Assembly: GCF_963576675.1 (NCBI RefSeq) | Contig: NC_088915.1 | Coordinates: 3,911,001 to 3,975,000 of the forward strand | Source of the DNA: Euphorbia lathyris | Taxonomy: Eukaryota > Streptophyta > Magnoliopsida > Malpighiales > Euphorbiaceae | Direction of reading: 5' to 3' | Length of the DNA stretch: 64,000 bases | Shown: positions 44,922 to 56,896 of the stretch, piece after piece | Position numbering within the stretch: position 1 is the stretch's first letter | Layout of the letters: each line of letters starts with the position of its first letter | The notes under the pieces: model-generated | The model's input: the letters and a program-made list of their open reading frames with translations, nothing else | Told to the model about the DNA's origin: nothing | Database searches by the model: none | Position numbers and translations under genes: made by a program

Positions 44922-46618
44922 TGTTAGGGATTACAGCCAGTTAATCAACTGTAGCGCAGCGGAATTGCGGTTTAAAATTTATTTCTAATCCCTTTGAGTT
45001 CGATCTTTGTCCGTTAACCATTGATTGAATAAAACCTTTTGATCCGTTTAAGGATATAAACATACCCGGACTGTCTCTTCTAGAGACGGCTGAAGAATCC
45101 ACAAGGTAGTAAGATCTCCGTAGTCAGGTGCACGAACAGCTATTGAGCCAGAACCGGTGCTAGCCGAAGAACGAAGAAGAACTGGAGAGATTTCGTAATT
45201 AGCCAAGAAAATCTTCACAATTGAAGTTGGGGCCGCCAATTTCAGTGCTCCTCCTTTTCAATTTTGTTGTGGCCGAATGTATATGTAGGTTAGATTAGGT
45301 TTAGAGTGTTTTAATTTATATATATAGTGTATTCCTAAACCTAATTGGTTTAGGGTTAATTGGTTAATTACAAAACTAATCCAATCCTAATCTAATTACA
45401 TAAATAAATACCAATAATATTTATTCTATGCAATTAGTTGTGATTAGATTAAATTTAATTACCCCAATTAAATGAATAACACTAATTAATAAATTGACGT
45501 ATTAATCTAATTAATTATTCACTGAATGCAATTTCATTAATTTACAAATTAATTAATTACATCCCGTAAACTAATTAATCAATTAAATACCCAACACTTA
45601 AAACCATTAATCAATTACCTTGATACAAAGTACCAATTAATCAATTAATTAACCACCAATTAATTACCTTGACATTTTACTGTCAATCAATTAATTAATT
45701 TCATCTCTCCAATGTACCGTTCTATAAGTTCTAACTCAGATGTTCGATGTGCACGATCCTATGGGACTGTCCTTAGTTAGCAGTAGGCTCACGGCCCACA
45801 GACAGTAAGTGGGTTCTAGCAAACCATTACTGTCCCTAACCAAGATAGAGTTTTAGCAGTCTAAAGATGCAGAGACCCTGTAGTTATCTCTTAACTTCTT
45901 TTACCATTTGATATCGATATTATAAACTAGAGGCATGGCGGCTGTCATCCTCTCTGATGTTTATGATATTTCTTGATCTAAAGTAGATTGATGAAACAGA
46001 TAAGTAAACTACTTATCAGGGTGTGGCCACACACTTATCAATCTCACTTATCAAGTGGCCTGTGATATCATCTCATTATTACATGAGTGGTAATTCCATC
46101 ACTTCAATATCAATACCAACGTGTTCACCTGTTCACCCAATCATACCCATATTTAGCATCCTGTTACAGACCTGTTAGGCGTATGTCAAAGTGAACCGGA
46201 TTCCATATTGATATTATAATGAAATCTGGTCTGAAGATAGTTAGAGACCTACTTAAGAAAACTAATGACACAACCACCACGTAGTTTTCTCGGGCGGATC
46301 GATCCAGTCACATGTATACAACATGTACCCATATTCACAACTGACTTATCAAGTGCTATAGCTAGTATCAATTACTACCATACAGTCGTCGAATATACAA
46401 CTCTGTGGTCCTAATCATTCCCATGATAGAATGGACTTGGGATATGGTTTTACGATTATCAATCAATGGATTCTCTATTCATATTATAGCACAAGATATA
46501 AATGAACTAGATTAATGCCTTTATTAATGTAACACAAATAGTGTATCTATGCAAGAATAATCAAAAAGCATAATACAATATACATGAACCAATGCCTAAG
46601 AACTAGGGCACACCAACA
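44922..46618 (-). repeat. Copia B LTR 1 (3' LTR), 1697 bp
   Basis: Ends TGTTAGGGATTACAGCC and GGGCACACCAACA. A polypurine tract (minus strand AAGTGGGAGAC) adjoins at 46619-46629. The open stretch at 45048-45239 is repeated in all three LTRs and is probably not coding. Confidence 0.93.
45316..45337 (-). promoter_or_regulatory. Candidate TATA box of the Copia B LTR
   Basis: The minus strand reads ACACTATATATATAAATT, about 1.28 kb into the LTR. Copies lie at about 52187-52208 and 58997-59020. LTR 3 has one extra TA. Only the pattern supports it. Confidence 0.4.
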
Positions 46619-48310
46619 GTCTCCCACTTGGACTAGTTCCAAGCAGGCATTGCCCTAATCCCTATAGATCTAGTATGACCATCATGTAGGTGCTGTGCAA
46701 GTGCCTTGGTAAACGGATCTGCGACATTGTTCTCGGTGTCAACTCTCTGTAATGTAATGTCACCTCTCGCCTGGATCTCCCGGATGAGGTGAAACTTTCT
46801 AAGTACATGTTTGGATCTCTTGTGTGATCGGGGCTCGAGTGCTTGTGCTATGGCACCGTTGTTATCACAGAAAACATCAACTGCACCTAGGATAGTAGGA
46901 ACTACACCTAAGTCAGTTATGAACTTCTTGATCCAAACTGCTTCGTTTGTAGCATCACATGCAGATATGTACTCAGCTTCCGTTGTAGAATCGGCAATGG
47001 TAGGCTGCTTTGAGGATCTCCAACTAATGGCACCGCCATTCAGGAGAAAAACATAACCAGACTGTGATTGTTTCTGGTCCTCATCAGTCTCGAAACTTGC
47101 ATCAGTGTAACCTGATACTGCCAGCTCCTCTTGCCCACCAAAAACTAAAAAAAGATCCTTGGTACGTTTAAGGTACTTTACGATAGCCTTAACTGCCTTC
47201 CAGTGCTCCTCGCTGGGATCTGACTGGTACCGGCTAGTCATGCTAAGTGCAAATGCAACATCTAGCCTTGTACATAACATAGAGTACATGATGGATCCTA
47301 TAGCTGACGCATATGGGACCTTTTCCATGTTCTCTGTGTCCTGCTTTGTCTGAGGACAATCTTTCTTACCAAGTTTCAACCCATGGCGCATAGGCATGAA
47401 TCCTTTCTTAGCCTGGTCCATGCTGAATCTTCTAAGAACTTTGTCTATGTACGTTGCCTGACTCAAGCCTAGAAGTCTGTTGGATCTATCTCTGTAGATC
47501 CTGATCCCTAAGATCGTTTCGGCTTCTCCTAAGTCTTTCATTGCAAAGCATTTACTCAACCACTGCTTCACGCCTTGCAGTGTTGGTATATCGCCTCCAA
47601 TGAGCAGTATGTCATCAACATACAATATCAGGAAAGTGGATATGCTCCCACTGAATTTCATATACACACAGGGTTCATCAGGATTCTGCATGAAACCATA
47701 TTCAGTTATGGCTTCATTGAATCTCTGATTCCAAGACCTAGATGCTTGCTTCAATCCATAAATGGATCTTTGAAGCTTACATACTCGGTTAGGATACTTC
47801 GGATCGATAAAACCCTTTGGTTGTGTCATGTAGACATCCTCCAGTAACTTCCCATTCAAGAAAGCAGTTTTAACATCCATCTGCCATGTCTTATAGTTAT
47901 ACCATGCAGCTATGGCCAGTACTATCCTAATGGATTTGAACATAGCAACTGGTGAAAAGGTTTCATCATAGTCAATTCCTTGGATTTGTCTATAACCTTT
48001 TGCCACCAGTCGCCCCTTGAAGGTGTTATCGACTTTTAATTTGAAACACCACTTGCAGCCAATTGTTTTAACACCGGGAGGTGGATCCACCAAGTTCCAC
48101 ACTTGGTTATCACGCATAGACTACATTTCAGCCTCCATAGCTTTACGCCATTGATATGATTGTGGGCTTTCAATAGCCTCTTGATAAGTCTTGGGCTCAT
48201 CCTGGTCATCGACCATTATGTCCCCATCATCGGTCACGATAAAACCGTACCTTTCGGGTTGATGACGTGTCCTATCAGACCTTCTAGGTTCCTGTGTAAC
48301 TGGTTCAGCC
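46619..48310 (-). pseudogene. Copia B internal 1: RT and RNase H
   Basis: The frame from about 48300 (KIEEAEPVTQEPRRSDRT) passes a TAG at about 48121-48123 (MEAEMQS in internal 2, CAG to TAG here). It then stays open from 48117 to 46633. It shows CKWCFKLKVDN, RLVAKGYRQIQGIDYDETFS, FLNGKLLEDVY, FLILYVDDILLIGG, GYTDASFETDEDQKQ, EYISACDATNEAVW and FCDNNGAIAQALEPRSHKRS. The catalytic YVDD and RNase H acidic residues are intact. Apart from the TAG and a frame break from integrase, the domain is well preserved, which suggests a young element. Confidence 0.93.
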
Positions 48311-48313
48311 TCC

Positions 48314-50089
48314 TCAATTTTCTTGAGGACCTAAATCAGTTACCTGAGCATCCTCAGCATCTGCTGTAGGATTCAGTGAGTCTTGAATCTCAGCGAGATC
48401 AATATTGCTCCCACTGTCTACTTTGGAAAGGAATTCCTTTTCCAAAAAGACTGCAAACCTAGCCACGAATGTTTTATTCTCGGCTGGGTTGTAGAAGTAA
48501 TAACCCTTAGTTTCCTTAGGGTAACCCACGAACTGGCATTTGACAGATTTGGACTCTAGTTTGCCACTCATCAATTTCTTGACATGTGCATCACAGCCCC
48601 AAATCTTCATGAAGGAAACGTTGGGCTTTCGGCTTGTCCATAATTCATATGGTGTTCCTTTAATTGCCTTGCTCGGTGTATTGTTAATTATATGAGCAGC
48701 AGTTTCCAAAGCAAATCCCCAAAAGGAGATAGGGAGAGAAGCTTGACTCATCATTGAGCGGACCATGTCGAGCAAGGTCCTATTCCTCCTTTCTGACACT
48801 CCATTCCATTGGGGTGTACCAGGAGGAGTGAGTTGGGATATAATTCCACACTCTCTCAAGAATGAGACAAACTCTTGGCTCAAGTATTCACCCCCTCTAT
48901 CAGACCGGAGCGTTTTTACTTTCTTGCCAAGTTGATTTTCTACTTCATTTTTAAAATCTTTGAATCTCAAAAGAGTTTCATATTTATGTTTCATCAGATA
49001 CACATACCCATACCGACTATAGTCATCTGTGAAGGTAACAAAGTACAGAAAACCAGATCTAGCACTAATGCTCATTGGACCACATACATCTGAGTGTATC
49101 AGTTCCAATAGCTCTGTGGCCCTTACACCAGTTTTGGTGAAAGGCGCCTTTGTCATCTTCCCTCTTAAACAAGATTCACACGTGTCATAAGACTGTATGT
49201 CGAATGACCCTAGTGCTCCACTAGAGTAAAGCCTAGTTATGCGTTTCTCATTTATGTGGCCAAGATGACAGTGCCAGATATATGTAGGATTTAGTTCATT
49301 AGTCTTAATCCTTTTAGCGTTTATGTTATAGATTGATTCACTACGTTTTAGATCAAGGATATACAAACCATTTTCTAGAAATGCGGTTCCATAAACAATA
49401 TTGCCACGATGTATAGAAATCCTACCACGTCCAATATTAAAATTAAAACCGGAAATATCCAACATAGAAACTGAGATAATATTCATGCGCATTGCAGGTA
49501 CAAAACAACAATCTCTAAGTTCTAAAACTAAACCAGTAGGCATCTCTAAAGTGTAATCTCCGATCTCCAAGGCCTCTACACGAGCACCATTGCCGACTCG
49601 AAGATCCACTTCACCAGATCCTAACAACCTCCTATTTCTCAGTCCCTGCACATTTGAACAAATGTGAGTACCACATCCAGTGTCTAAAACCCAAGATGTA
49701 GAAATAGCCAGATTTATCTCAACAACATAAATGCCAGAACCAGAAGCTTTAGCCTTCTGTTTCTCCCTTAGCTTTGGACACGTGTTCTTCCAGTGTCCCT
49801 TCTCATTACACTCGTGACAGATATCATCTGCCAAGGCCAACCTACCTTTAGGAGCTGCCGCCTTCCTTGTCTTTGACTTGGCCTTTTGGGCGTTCACCTT
49901 GGACTTGGACTTGGCCTTTCCCTTAGGCGTGTTCCCTTTGTTGGCTGGTAAGGTAGCAATCAGTACAGATCCCTTCCACTCGTGTCTACAAACCTTTTGT
50001 GAGTTCATAGGACAGTCAAGGAAATCAGTCCCTGAAAGTTTTTCCTTTTCCAGGAGTGGTCTGAGTGAGTTGTTGCTTGTTGCATTCAT
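48314..50089 (-). pseudogene. Copia B internal 1: remnant gag, protease and integrase (591 codons)
   Basis: The minus-strand ATG at 50089 opens MNATSNNSLRPLLEKEK and SGTDFLD, the first residues of a UBN2-type gag. It then jumps to KGSVLIATLPANKG and the zinc knuckle CHECNEKGHWKNTC. Roughly 200 gag residues are missing. Protease (WVLDTGCGTHICSN), GAG-pre-integrase (IWHCHLGHINEKR, CESCLRGKM) and integrase (LIHSDVCGPM, LRSDRGGEYLS, NGVSERRNRTLLDM) follow. The frame ends at TGA (QEN), one base out of register with the RT frame. That frameshift is shared with internal 2. Confidence 0.92.
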
Positions 50090-51791
50090 TATTTCTTTTA
50101 TGTAACTTGGTGATTTTTATCTACGTGGAAAAATTACATTAGAGTTAGAATAAAGGGCTTAAGCCAAAGATCAAATTAATAATCCATTTTAATTTGTTAT
50201 TGGTGATATTTATTTGGCTGTCTTGACCAAGATCCACAATCCATCAATAATAGACCGAGCTAGGGCTCCGCCGTCGACCATTGACGATTTGGTAGGATAA
50301 ACTATCCAATCCTCCGTAAGGACTCTTGGTTTGATGGGCTTTGTGACACTTAGCCTATCTGCGCTTAGGGCCCCCTCTGAGCTAATGCTACCCACGTTGA
50401 GTCCAACCACCATACACGTGTTAGCCATACCGAAGTATCCTAACCCTCGACGGCCCACTAATTACTACAGCATACCTGCTAGGGCACGTCATACACTGTA
50501 GCACTACCTGGGAGGAAGAGGTGTGAATCTGGAAAGCACTTTTAAGCGACTCAATATTTCATTATCCGGATTAATTAAGTGATACGGCTTTAACATATAA
50601 TTATCGCGGGTGATGATCTGATGATCGTTGCTACTTATATTTCATGTTATACTAAGCAATTGTATAATCAAAATAAACATAGAGACTCTATGGGCCTTAT
50701 AATACATCCTAGTGAAACTAGATATACTATCTAATCTTCACGGGCTTGCTTCAAGTCTCCTTGGACTCCCACCATGGGCTTGGACCATCTGGGCTTCTTC
50801 ACGATCAATTACAATTTTATGAATAGAACTTATTCTAAAATTACATTAATGAAAGAATGGCACGCAGGCCATATTTCCCAAAATAAATTAAATTACAAAC
50901 CGACTTTAATTTAGGGCCCATAGAACTCTATAACACATTGCTGCACGGTAAGACATACAAATATAATGCATGATCATGGCATTCCAAAATCATCTAATAA
51001 AGTTAAGCCGAGTTACTTAGGGTGAAATCGCCAATTTTACCATATGTGACTAAGGCCCATAAAGGCCCAAACGGTTAACATCCATTTGTATGCAAAATTA
51101 TAATTTTGCTCCCTCTGAATTTTAGGGTCGTCACATATCCAAAATTTAGCCCTCCCAATTTAAACCGGTGTCACGGTTTATTGGGCCAATTTCAGAAACT
51201 AACCATATTCAATTTTACACAAATTATCAATTCGATTAAAATTAAATATGCATGCCAATAAAAAAAACGTTTTAATACCAATAAATTTTCATTCAAAACA
51301 CGTTTAATAAATTAAACGGTATTAGGGTCCTGATTTTATTAAAAATACCCATGAAATTTTTAAAGATTAAAATCAGTCCCGTTAAATCCAAAATTAGACT
51401 AATTCTGAATTTTTAACGGACCCGGGACAGCGGCGGGGCTGCTGTCCGCGGACAGCAATAGTGCTGTTGTCCGCCCAACAGCAGCCGCGGGGCTGCTGTT
51501 CGCGGACAGCAGTCCCGCGACTGCTATACCGTGTCCGAAACTATTTTTTTATACTGTATAAATAAAACTGCTGCTGTATTTTTTTAAAAAAAAATTTATT
51601 ATGCTAAAAAATAATTTCAGAACCAAACACAATAAAATACAGACAGAAATAAAATTGAAAACTTCCTAGAACAATTTCTACACGAGGAATTAATAGGAAA
51701 TTTCAAAAACTTGATTTGGAAAAATAATAAAACCAAATCATATTAATATTTCAATCAATCAAAACGGACTAAACCATGGCTCTAATACCAC
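50090..51791 (-). other. Copia B internal 1: leader and primer-binding site
   Basis: Long leader (1.7 kb). The PBS next to LTR 2 reads GTGGTATTAGAGCC (minus strand, 51778-51791), one change from the initiator-Met complement. GC-rich palindromes built on GCTGCTGTCCGCGGACAGC lie at 51420-51535 in otherwise AT-rich DNA. An 82-codon open frame at 50210-50458 is not convincing (see rejected items). Confidence 0.8.
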
Positions 51792-53488
51792 TGTTAGGGA
51801 TTATAGCCAGTTAATCAACTGTAGCGCAGCGGAATTGCGGTTTAAAATTTATTTCTAATCCCTTTGAGTTCGATCTTTGTCCGTTAACCATTGATCGAAT
51901 AAAACCTTTTGATCCGTTTAAGGATATAAACATACCCGGACTGTCTCTTCTAGAGACGGCTGAAGAATCCACAAGGTAGTAAGATCTCCGTAGTCAGGTG
52001 CACGAATAGCTATTGAGCCAGAACCGGTGCTAGCCGAAGAACGAAGAAGAACTGGAGAGATTTCGTAATTAGCCAAGAAAATCTTCACAATTGAAGTTGG
52101 GGCCGCCAATTTCAGTTCTCCTCCTTTTCAATTTTGTTGTGGCCGAATGTATATGTAGGTTAGATTAGGTTTAGAGTGTTTTAATTTATATATATAGTGT
52201 ATTCCTAAACCTAATTGGTTTAGGGTTAATTGGTTAATTACAAAACTAATCCAATCCTAATCTAATTACATAAATAAATACCAATAATATTTATTCTATG
52301 CAATTAGTTGTGATTAGATTAAATTTAATTACCCCAATTAAATGAATAACACTAATTAATAAATTGACGTATTAATCTAATTAATTATTCACTGAATGCA
52401 ATTTCATTAATTTACAAATTAATTAATTACATCCCGTAAACTAATTAATCAATTAAATACCCAACACTTAAAACCATTAATCAATTACCTTGATACAAAG
52501 TACCAATTAATCAATTAATTAACCACCAATTAATTACCTTGACATTTTACTGTCAATCAATTAATTAATTTCATCTCTCCAATGTACCGTTCTATAAGTT
52601 CTAACTCAGATGTTCGATGTGCACGATCCTATGGGACTGTCCTTAGTTAGCAGTGGGCTCACGACCCACAGACAGTAAGTGGGTTCTAGCAAACCATTAC
52701 TGTCCCTAACCAAGACAGAGTTTCAGCAGTCTAAAGATGCAGAGACCATGTAGTTATCTCTTAACTTCTTTTACCATTTGATATCGATATTATAAACTAG
52801 AGGCATGGCGGCTGTCATCCTCTCTGATGTTTATGATATTTCTTGATCTAAAGTAGATTGATGAAACAGATAAGTAAACTACTTATCAGGGTGTGGCCAC
52901 ACACTTATCAATCTCACTTATCAAGTGGCCTGTGATATCATCTCATTATTACATGAGTGGTAATTCCATCACTTCAATATCAATACCAACATGTTCACCT
53001 ATTCACCCAATCATACCCGTATTTAGCATCCTGTTACAGACCTGTTAGGCGTATGTCAAAGTGAACCGGATTCCATATTGATATTATAATGAAATCTGGT
53101 CTGAAGATAGTTAGAGACCTACTTAGGAAAACTAATGACACAACCACCACGTAGTTTTCTCGGGCGGATCGATCCAGTCACATGTATAAGACATGTACCC
53201 ATATTCAAAACTGACTTATCAAGTGCTATAGCTAGTATCAATTACTAACATACAGTCATCGAATATACAAGTCTGTGGTCCTAATCATTCGCATGATAGA
53301 ATGGACTTGGGATATGGTTTTACGATTATCAATCAATGGATTCTCTATTCATATTATAGCACAAGATATAAATGAACTAGATTAATGCCTTTATTAATGT
53401 AACACAAATAGTGTATCTATGCAAGAATAATAAAAAAGAATAATACAATATACATGAACCAATGCCTAAGAACTAGGGCACACCAACA
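51792..53488 (-). repeat. Copia B LTR 2 (middle, shared), 1697 bp
   Basis: Same ends and length as LTR 1. It serves as 3' LTR of internal 2 and 5' LTR of internal 1. At several sites it agrees with LTR 3 against LTR 1 (for example GACAGAGTTTCAGC), and it also has private changes (GATCGAATA). No TSD is present at either edge. Confidence 0.93.
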
Positions 53489-55183
53489 GTCTCCCACTTG
53501 GACTAGTTCCAAGCCGGCATTGCCCTAATCCCTATAGATCTAGTATGACCATCATGTAGGCGCTGTGCAAGTGCCTTGGTAAACGAATATGCGACATTGT
53601 TCTCGGTGTCAACTCTCTGTAATGTAATGCCACCTCTCGCCTGGATCTCCCGGATGAGGTGAAACTTTCTAAGTACATGTTTGGATCTCTTGTGTGATCG
53701 GGGCTCGAGTGCTTGTGCTATGGCACCGTTGTTATCACAGAAAACATCAACTGCACCTAGGATAGTAGGAACTACACCTAAGTCAGTTATGAACTTCTTG
53801 ATCCAAACTGCTTCGTTTGCAGCGTCACATGCAGCTATGTACTCAACTTCCATTGTAGAATCGGCAATGGTAGGCTGCTTTGAGGATCTCCAACTAATGG
53901 CACCGCCATTCAGGAGAAAAACATAACCAGACTGTGATTGTTTCTGGTCCTCATCAGTCTCGAAACTTGCATCAGTGTAACCTGATACTGCCAGCTCCTC
54001 TTGCCCACCAAAAACTAAAAAAAGATCCTTGGTACGTTTAAGGTACTTTAGGATAGCTTTAACTGCCTTCCAGTGCTCCTCGCTGGGATCTGACTGGTAC
54101 CGGCTAGTCATGCTAAGTGCAAATGCAACATCTAGCCTTGTACATAACATAGAGTACATGATGGATCCTATAGCTGACGCATATGGGACCTTTTCCATGT
54201 TCTCTGTGTCCTGCTTTGTCTGAGGACAATCTTTCTTACCAAGTTTCAACCCATGGCGCATAGGCATGAATCCTTTCTTAGCCTGGTCCATGCTGAATCT
54301 TCTAAGAACTTTGTCTATGTACGTTGCCTGACTCAAGCCTAGAAGTCTGTTGGATCTATCTCTGTAGATCCTGATCCCTAAGATCGTTTCGGCTTCTCCT
54401 AAGTCTTTCATTGCGAAGCATTTACTCAACCACTGCTTCACGCCTTGCAGTGTTGGTATATCGCCTCCAATGAGCAGTATGTCATCAACATACAATATCA
54501 GGAAAGTGGATATGCTCCCACTGAATTTCATATACACACAGGGTTCATCAGGATTCTGCATGAAACCATATTCAGTTATGGCTTCATTGAATCTCTGATT
54601 CCAAGACCTAGATGCTTGCTTCAATCCATAAATGGATCTTTGAAGCTTACATACTCGGTTAGGATACTTCGGATCGATAAAACCCTCTGGTTGTGTCATG
54701 TAGACATCCTCCAGTAACTTCCCATTCAAGAAAGCAGTTTTAACATCCATCTGCCATGTCTCATAGTTATACCATGCAGCTATGGCCAGTACTATCCTAA
54801 TGGATTTGAACATAGCAACTGGTGAAAAGGTTTCATCATAGTCAATTCCTTGGATTTGTCTATAACCTTTTGCCACCAGTCGCCCCTTGAAGGTGTTATC
54901 GGCTTTTAATTTGAAACACCACTTGCAGCCAATTGTTTTAACACCCGGAGGTGGATCCACGAAGTTCCACACTTGGTTATCACGCATAGACTGCATTTCA
55001 GCCTCCATAGCTTTACGCCATTGATCTGATTGTGGGCTTTCAATAGCCTCTTGATAAGTCTTGGGCTCATCCTGGTCATCGACCATTATGTCCCCATCAT
55101 CGGTCACGACAAAACCGTACCTTTCGGGTTGATGACGTGTCCTATCAGACCTTCTAGGTTCCTGTGTAACTGGTTCAGCCTCC
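53489..55183 (-). pseudogene. Copia B internal 2: RT and RNase H
   Basis: Open from the KIEEAEPV region to 53503 without the TAG of internal 1 (MEAEMQSMRDNQVWN). It shows CKWCFKLKADN, FLILYVDDILLIGG, GYTDASFETDEDQKQ, EYIAACDAANEAVW and FCDNNGAIAQALEPRSHKRS. The tail reads NNVAYSFTKAL, where internal 1 has NNVADPFTKAL. The 534-codon open frame has intact catalytic residues, but it is out of frame with integrase and has no start of its own in the native polyprotein. Confidence 0.93.
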
Positions 55184-56896
55184 TCAATTTTCTTGAGGAC
55201 CTAAATCAGTTACCTGAGCATCCTCAGCATCTGCTGTAGGATTCAGTGAGTCTTGAATCTCAGCGAGATCAATATTGCTCCCACTGTCTACTTTGGAAAG
55301 GAATTCCTTTTCCAAAAAGACTGCAAACCTAGCCACGAATGTTTTATTCTCGGCTGGGTTGTAGAAGTAATAACCCTTAGTTTCCTTAGGGTAACCCACG
55401 ATCTGGCATTTGACAGATTTGGACTCTAGTTTGCCACTCATCAATTTCTTGACATGTGCATCACAGCCCCAAATCTTCATGAAGGAAACGTTGGGCTTTC
55501 GGCTTGTCCATAATTCATATGGTGTTCCTTTAATTGCCTTGCTCGGTGTATTGTTAATTATATGAGCAGCAGTTTCCAAAGCAAATCCCCAAAAGGAGAT
55601 AGGGAGAGAAGCTTGACTCATCATTGAGCGGGCCATGTCGAGCAGGGTCCTATTCCTCCTTTCTGACACTCCATTCCATTGGGGTGTACCAGGAGGAGTG
55701 ATTTGGGATATAATTCCACACTCTCTCAAGAATGAGACAAACTCTTGGCTCAAGTATTCACCCCCTCTATCAGACCGGAGCGCTTTTACTTTCTTGCCAA
55801 GTTGATTTTCTACTTCATTTTTAAAATCTTTGAATCTCAAAAGAGTTTCAAATTTATGTTTCATCAGATACACATACCCATACCGACTATAGTCATCTGT
55901 GAAGGTAACAAAGTACAGAAAACCAGATCTAGCACTAATGCTCATTGGACCACATACATCTGAGTGTATCAGTTCCAATAGCTCTGTGGCCCTTACACCA
56001 GTTTTGGTGAAAGGCGCCTTTGTCATCTTCCCTCTTAAACAAGATTCACACGTGTCATAAGACTGCATGTCGAATGACCCTAGCGCTCCACTAGAGTAAA
56101 GCCTAGTTATGCGTTTCTCATTTATGTGGCCAAGACGACAGTGCCAGATATATGTAGGATTTAGTTCATTAGTCTTAATCCTTTTAGCGTTTATGTTATA
56201 GATTGATTCACTACGTTTTAGATCAAGGATATACAAACCATTTTCTAGAAATGCGGTTCCATAAACAATATTGCCACGATGTATAGAAATCCTACCACGT
56301 CCAATATTAAAATTAAAACCGGAAATATCCAACATAGAAACTGAGATAATATTCATGCGCATTGCAGGTACAAAACAACAATCTCTAAGTTCTAAAACTA
56401 AACCAGTAGGCATCTCTAAAGTGTAATCTCCGATCTCCATGGCCTCTACACGAGCACCATTGCCGAATCAAAGATCCACTTCACCAGATCCTAACAACCT
56501 CCTATTTCTCAGTCCCTGCACATTTGAACAAATGTGAGTACCACATCTAGTGTCTAAAACCCAAGATGTAGAAATAGCCAGATTTATCTCAACAACATAA
56601 ATGCCAGAACCAGAAGCTTTAGCCTTCTGTTTCTCCCTTAGCTTTGGACACGTGTTCTTCCAGTGTCCCTTCTCATTACACTCGTGACAGATATCATCAG
56701 CCAAGGCCAACCTACCTTTAGGAGCTGCTGCCTTCCTTGTCTTTGACTTGGCCTTTTGGGCGTTCGCCTTGGACTTGGACTTGGCCTTTCCCTTAGGTGT
56801 GTTCCCTTTGTTGGCTGGTAAGGTAGCAATCAGTACAGATCCCTGAAAGTTTTTCCTTTTCCAGGAGTGGTCTGAGTGAGTTGTTGCTTGTTGCAT
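55184..56896 (-). pseudogene. Copia B internal 2: remnant gag, protease and integrase
   Basis: Same layout as 48314-50089 with extra lesions. A 59-bp deletion between TCCC repeats near 56843 removes the junction after gag residue ~18 and shifts the gag start out of frame. The protease motif is DTRCGTH (DTG to DTR, a G-to-A change), which should abolish activity. A TGA at 56466-56468 (CGA to TGA) separates protease from integrase. Integrase itself is open (LIHSDVCGPM, LRSDRGGEYLS, NGVSERRNRTLLDM). The frame ends at the shared TGA at 55201. Confidence 0.92.

Noticed and set aside
45048..45239. 63-codon ORF present in all three Copia B LTRs
   Set aside because: It is repeated only because the LTRs are repeated. 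It has no known domain and lies in the transcribed end of the LTR.
50210..50458. 82-codon minus-strand ORF in the Copia B leader, also present at 57021-57269
   Set aside because: The two copies differ at three bases I could see, and all three change the amino acid. No purifying selection is apparent, and it lies in the leader upstream of gag. Chance ORF.
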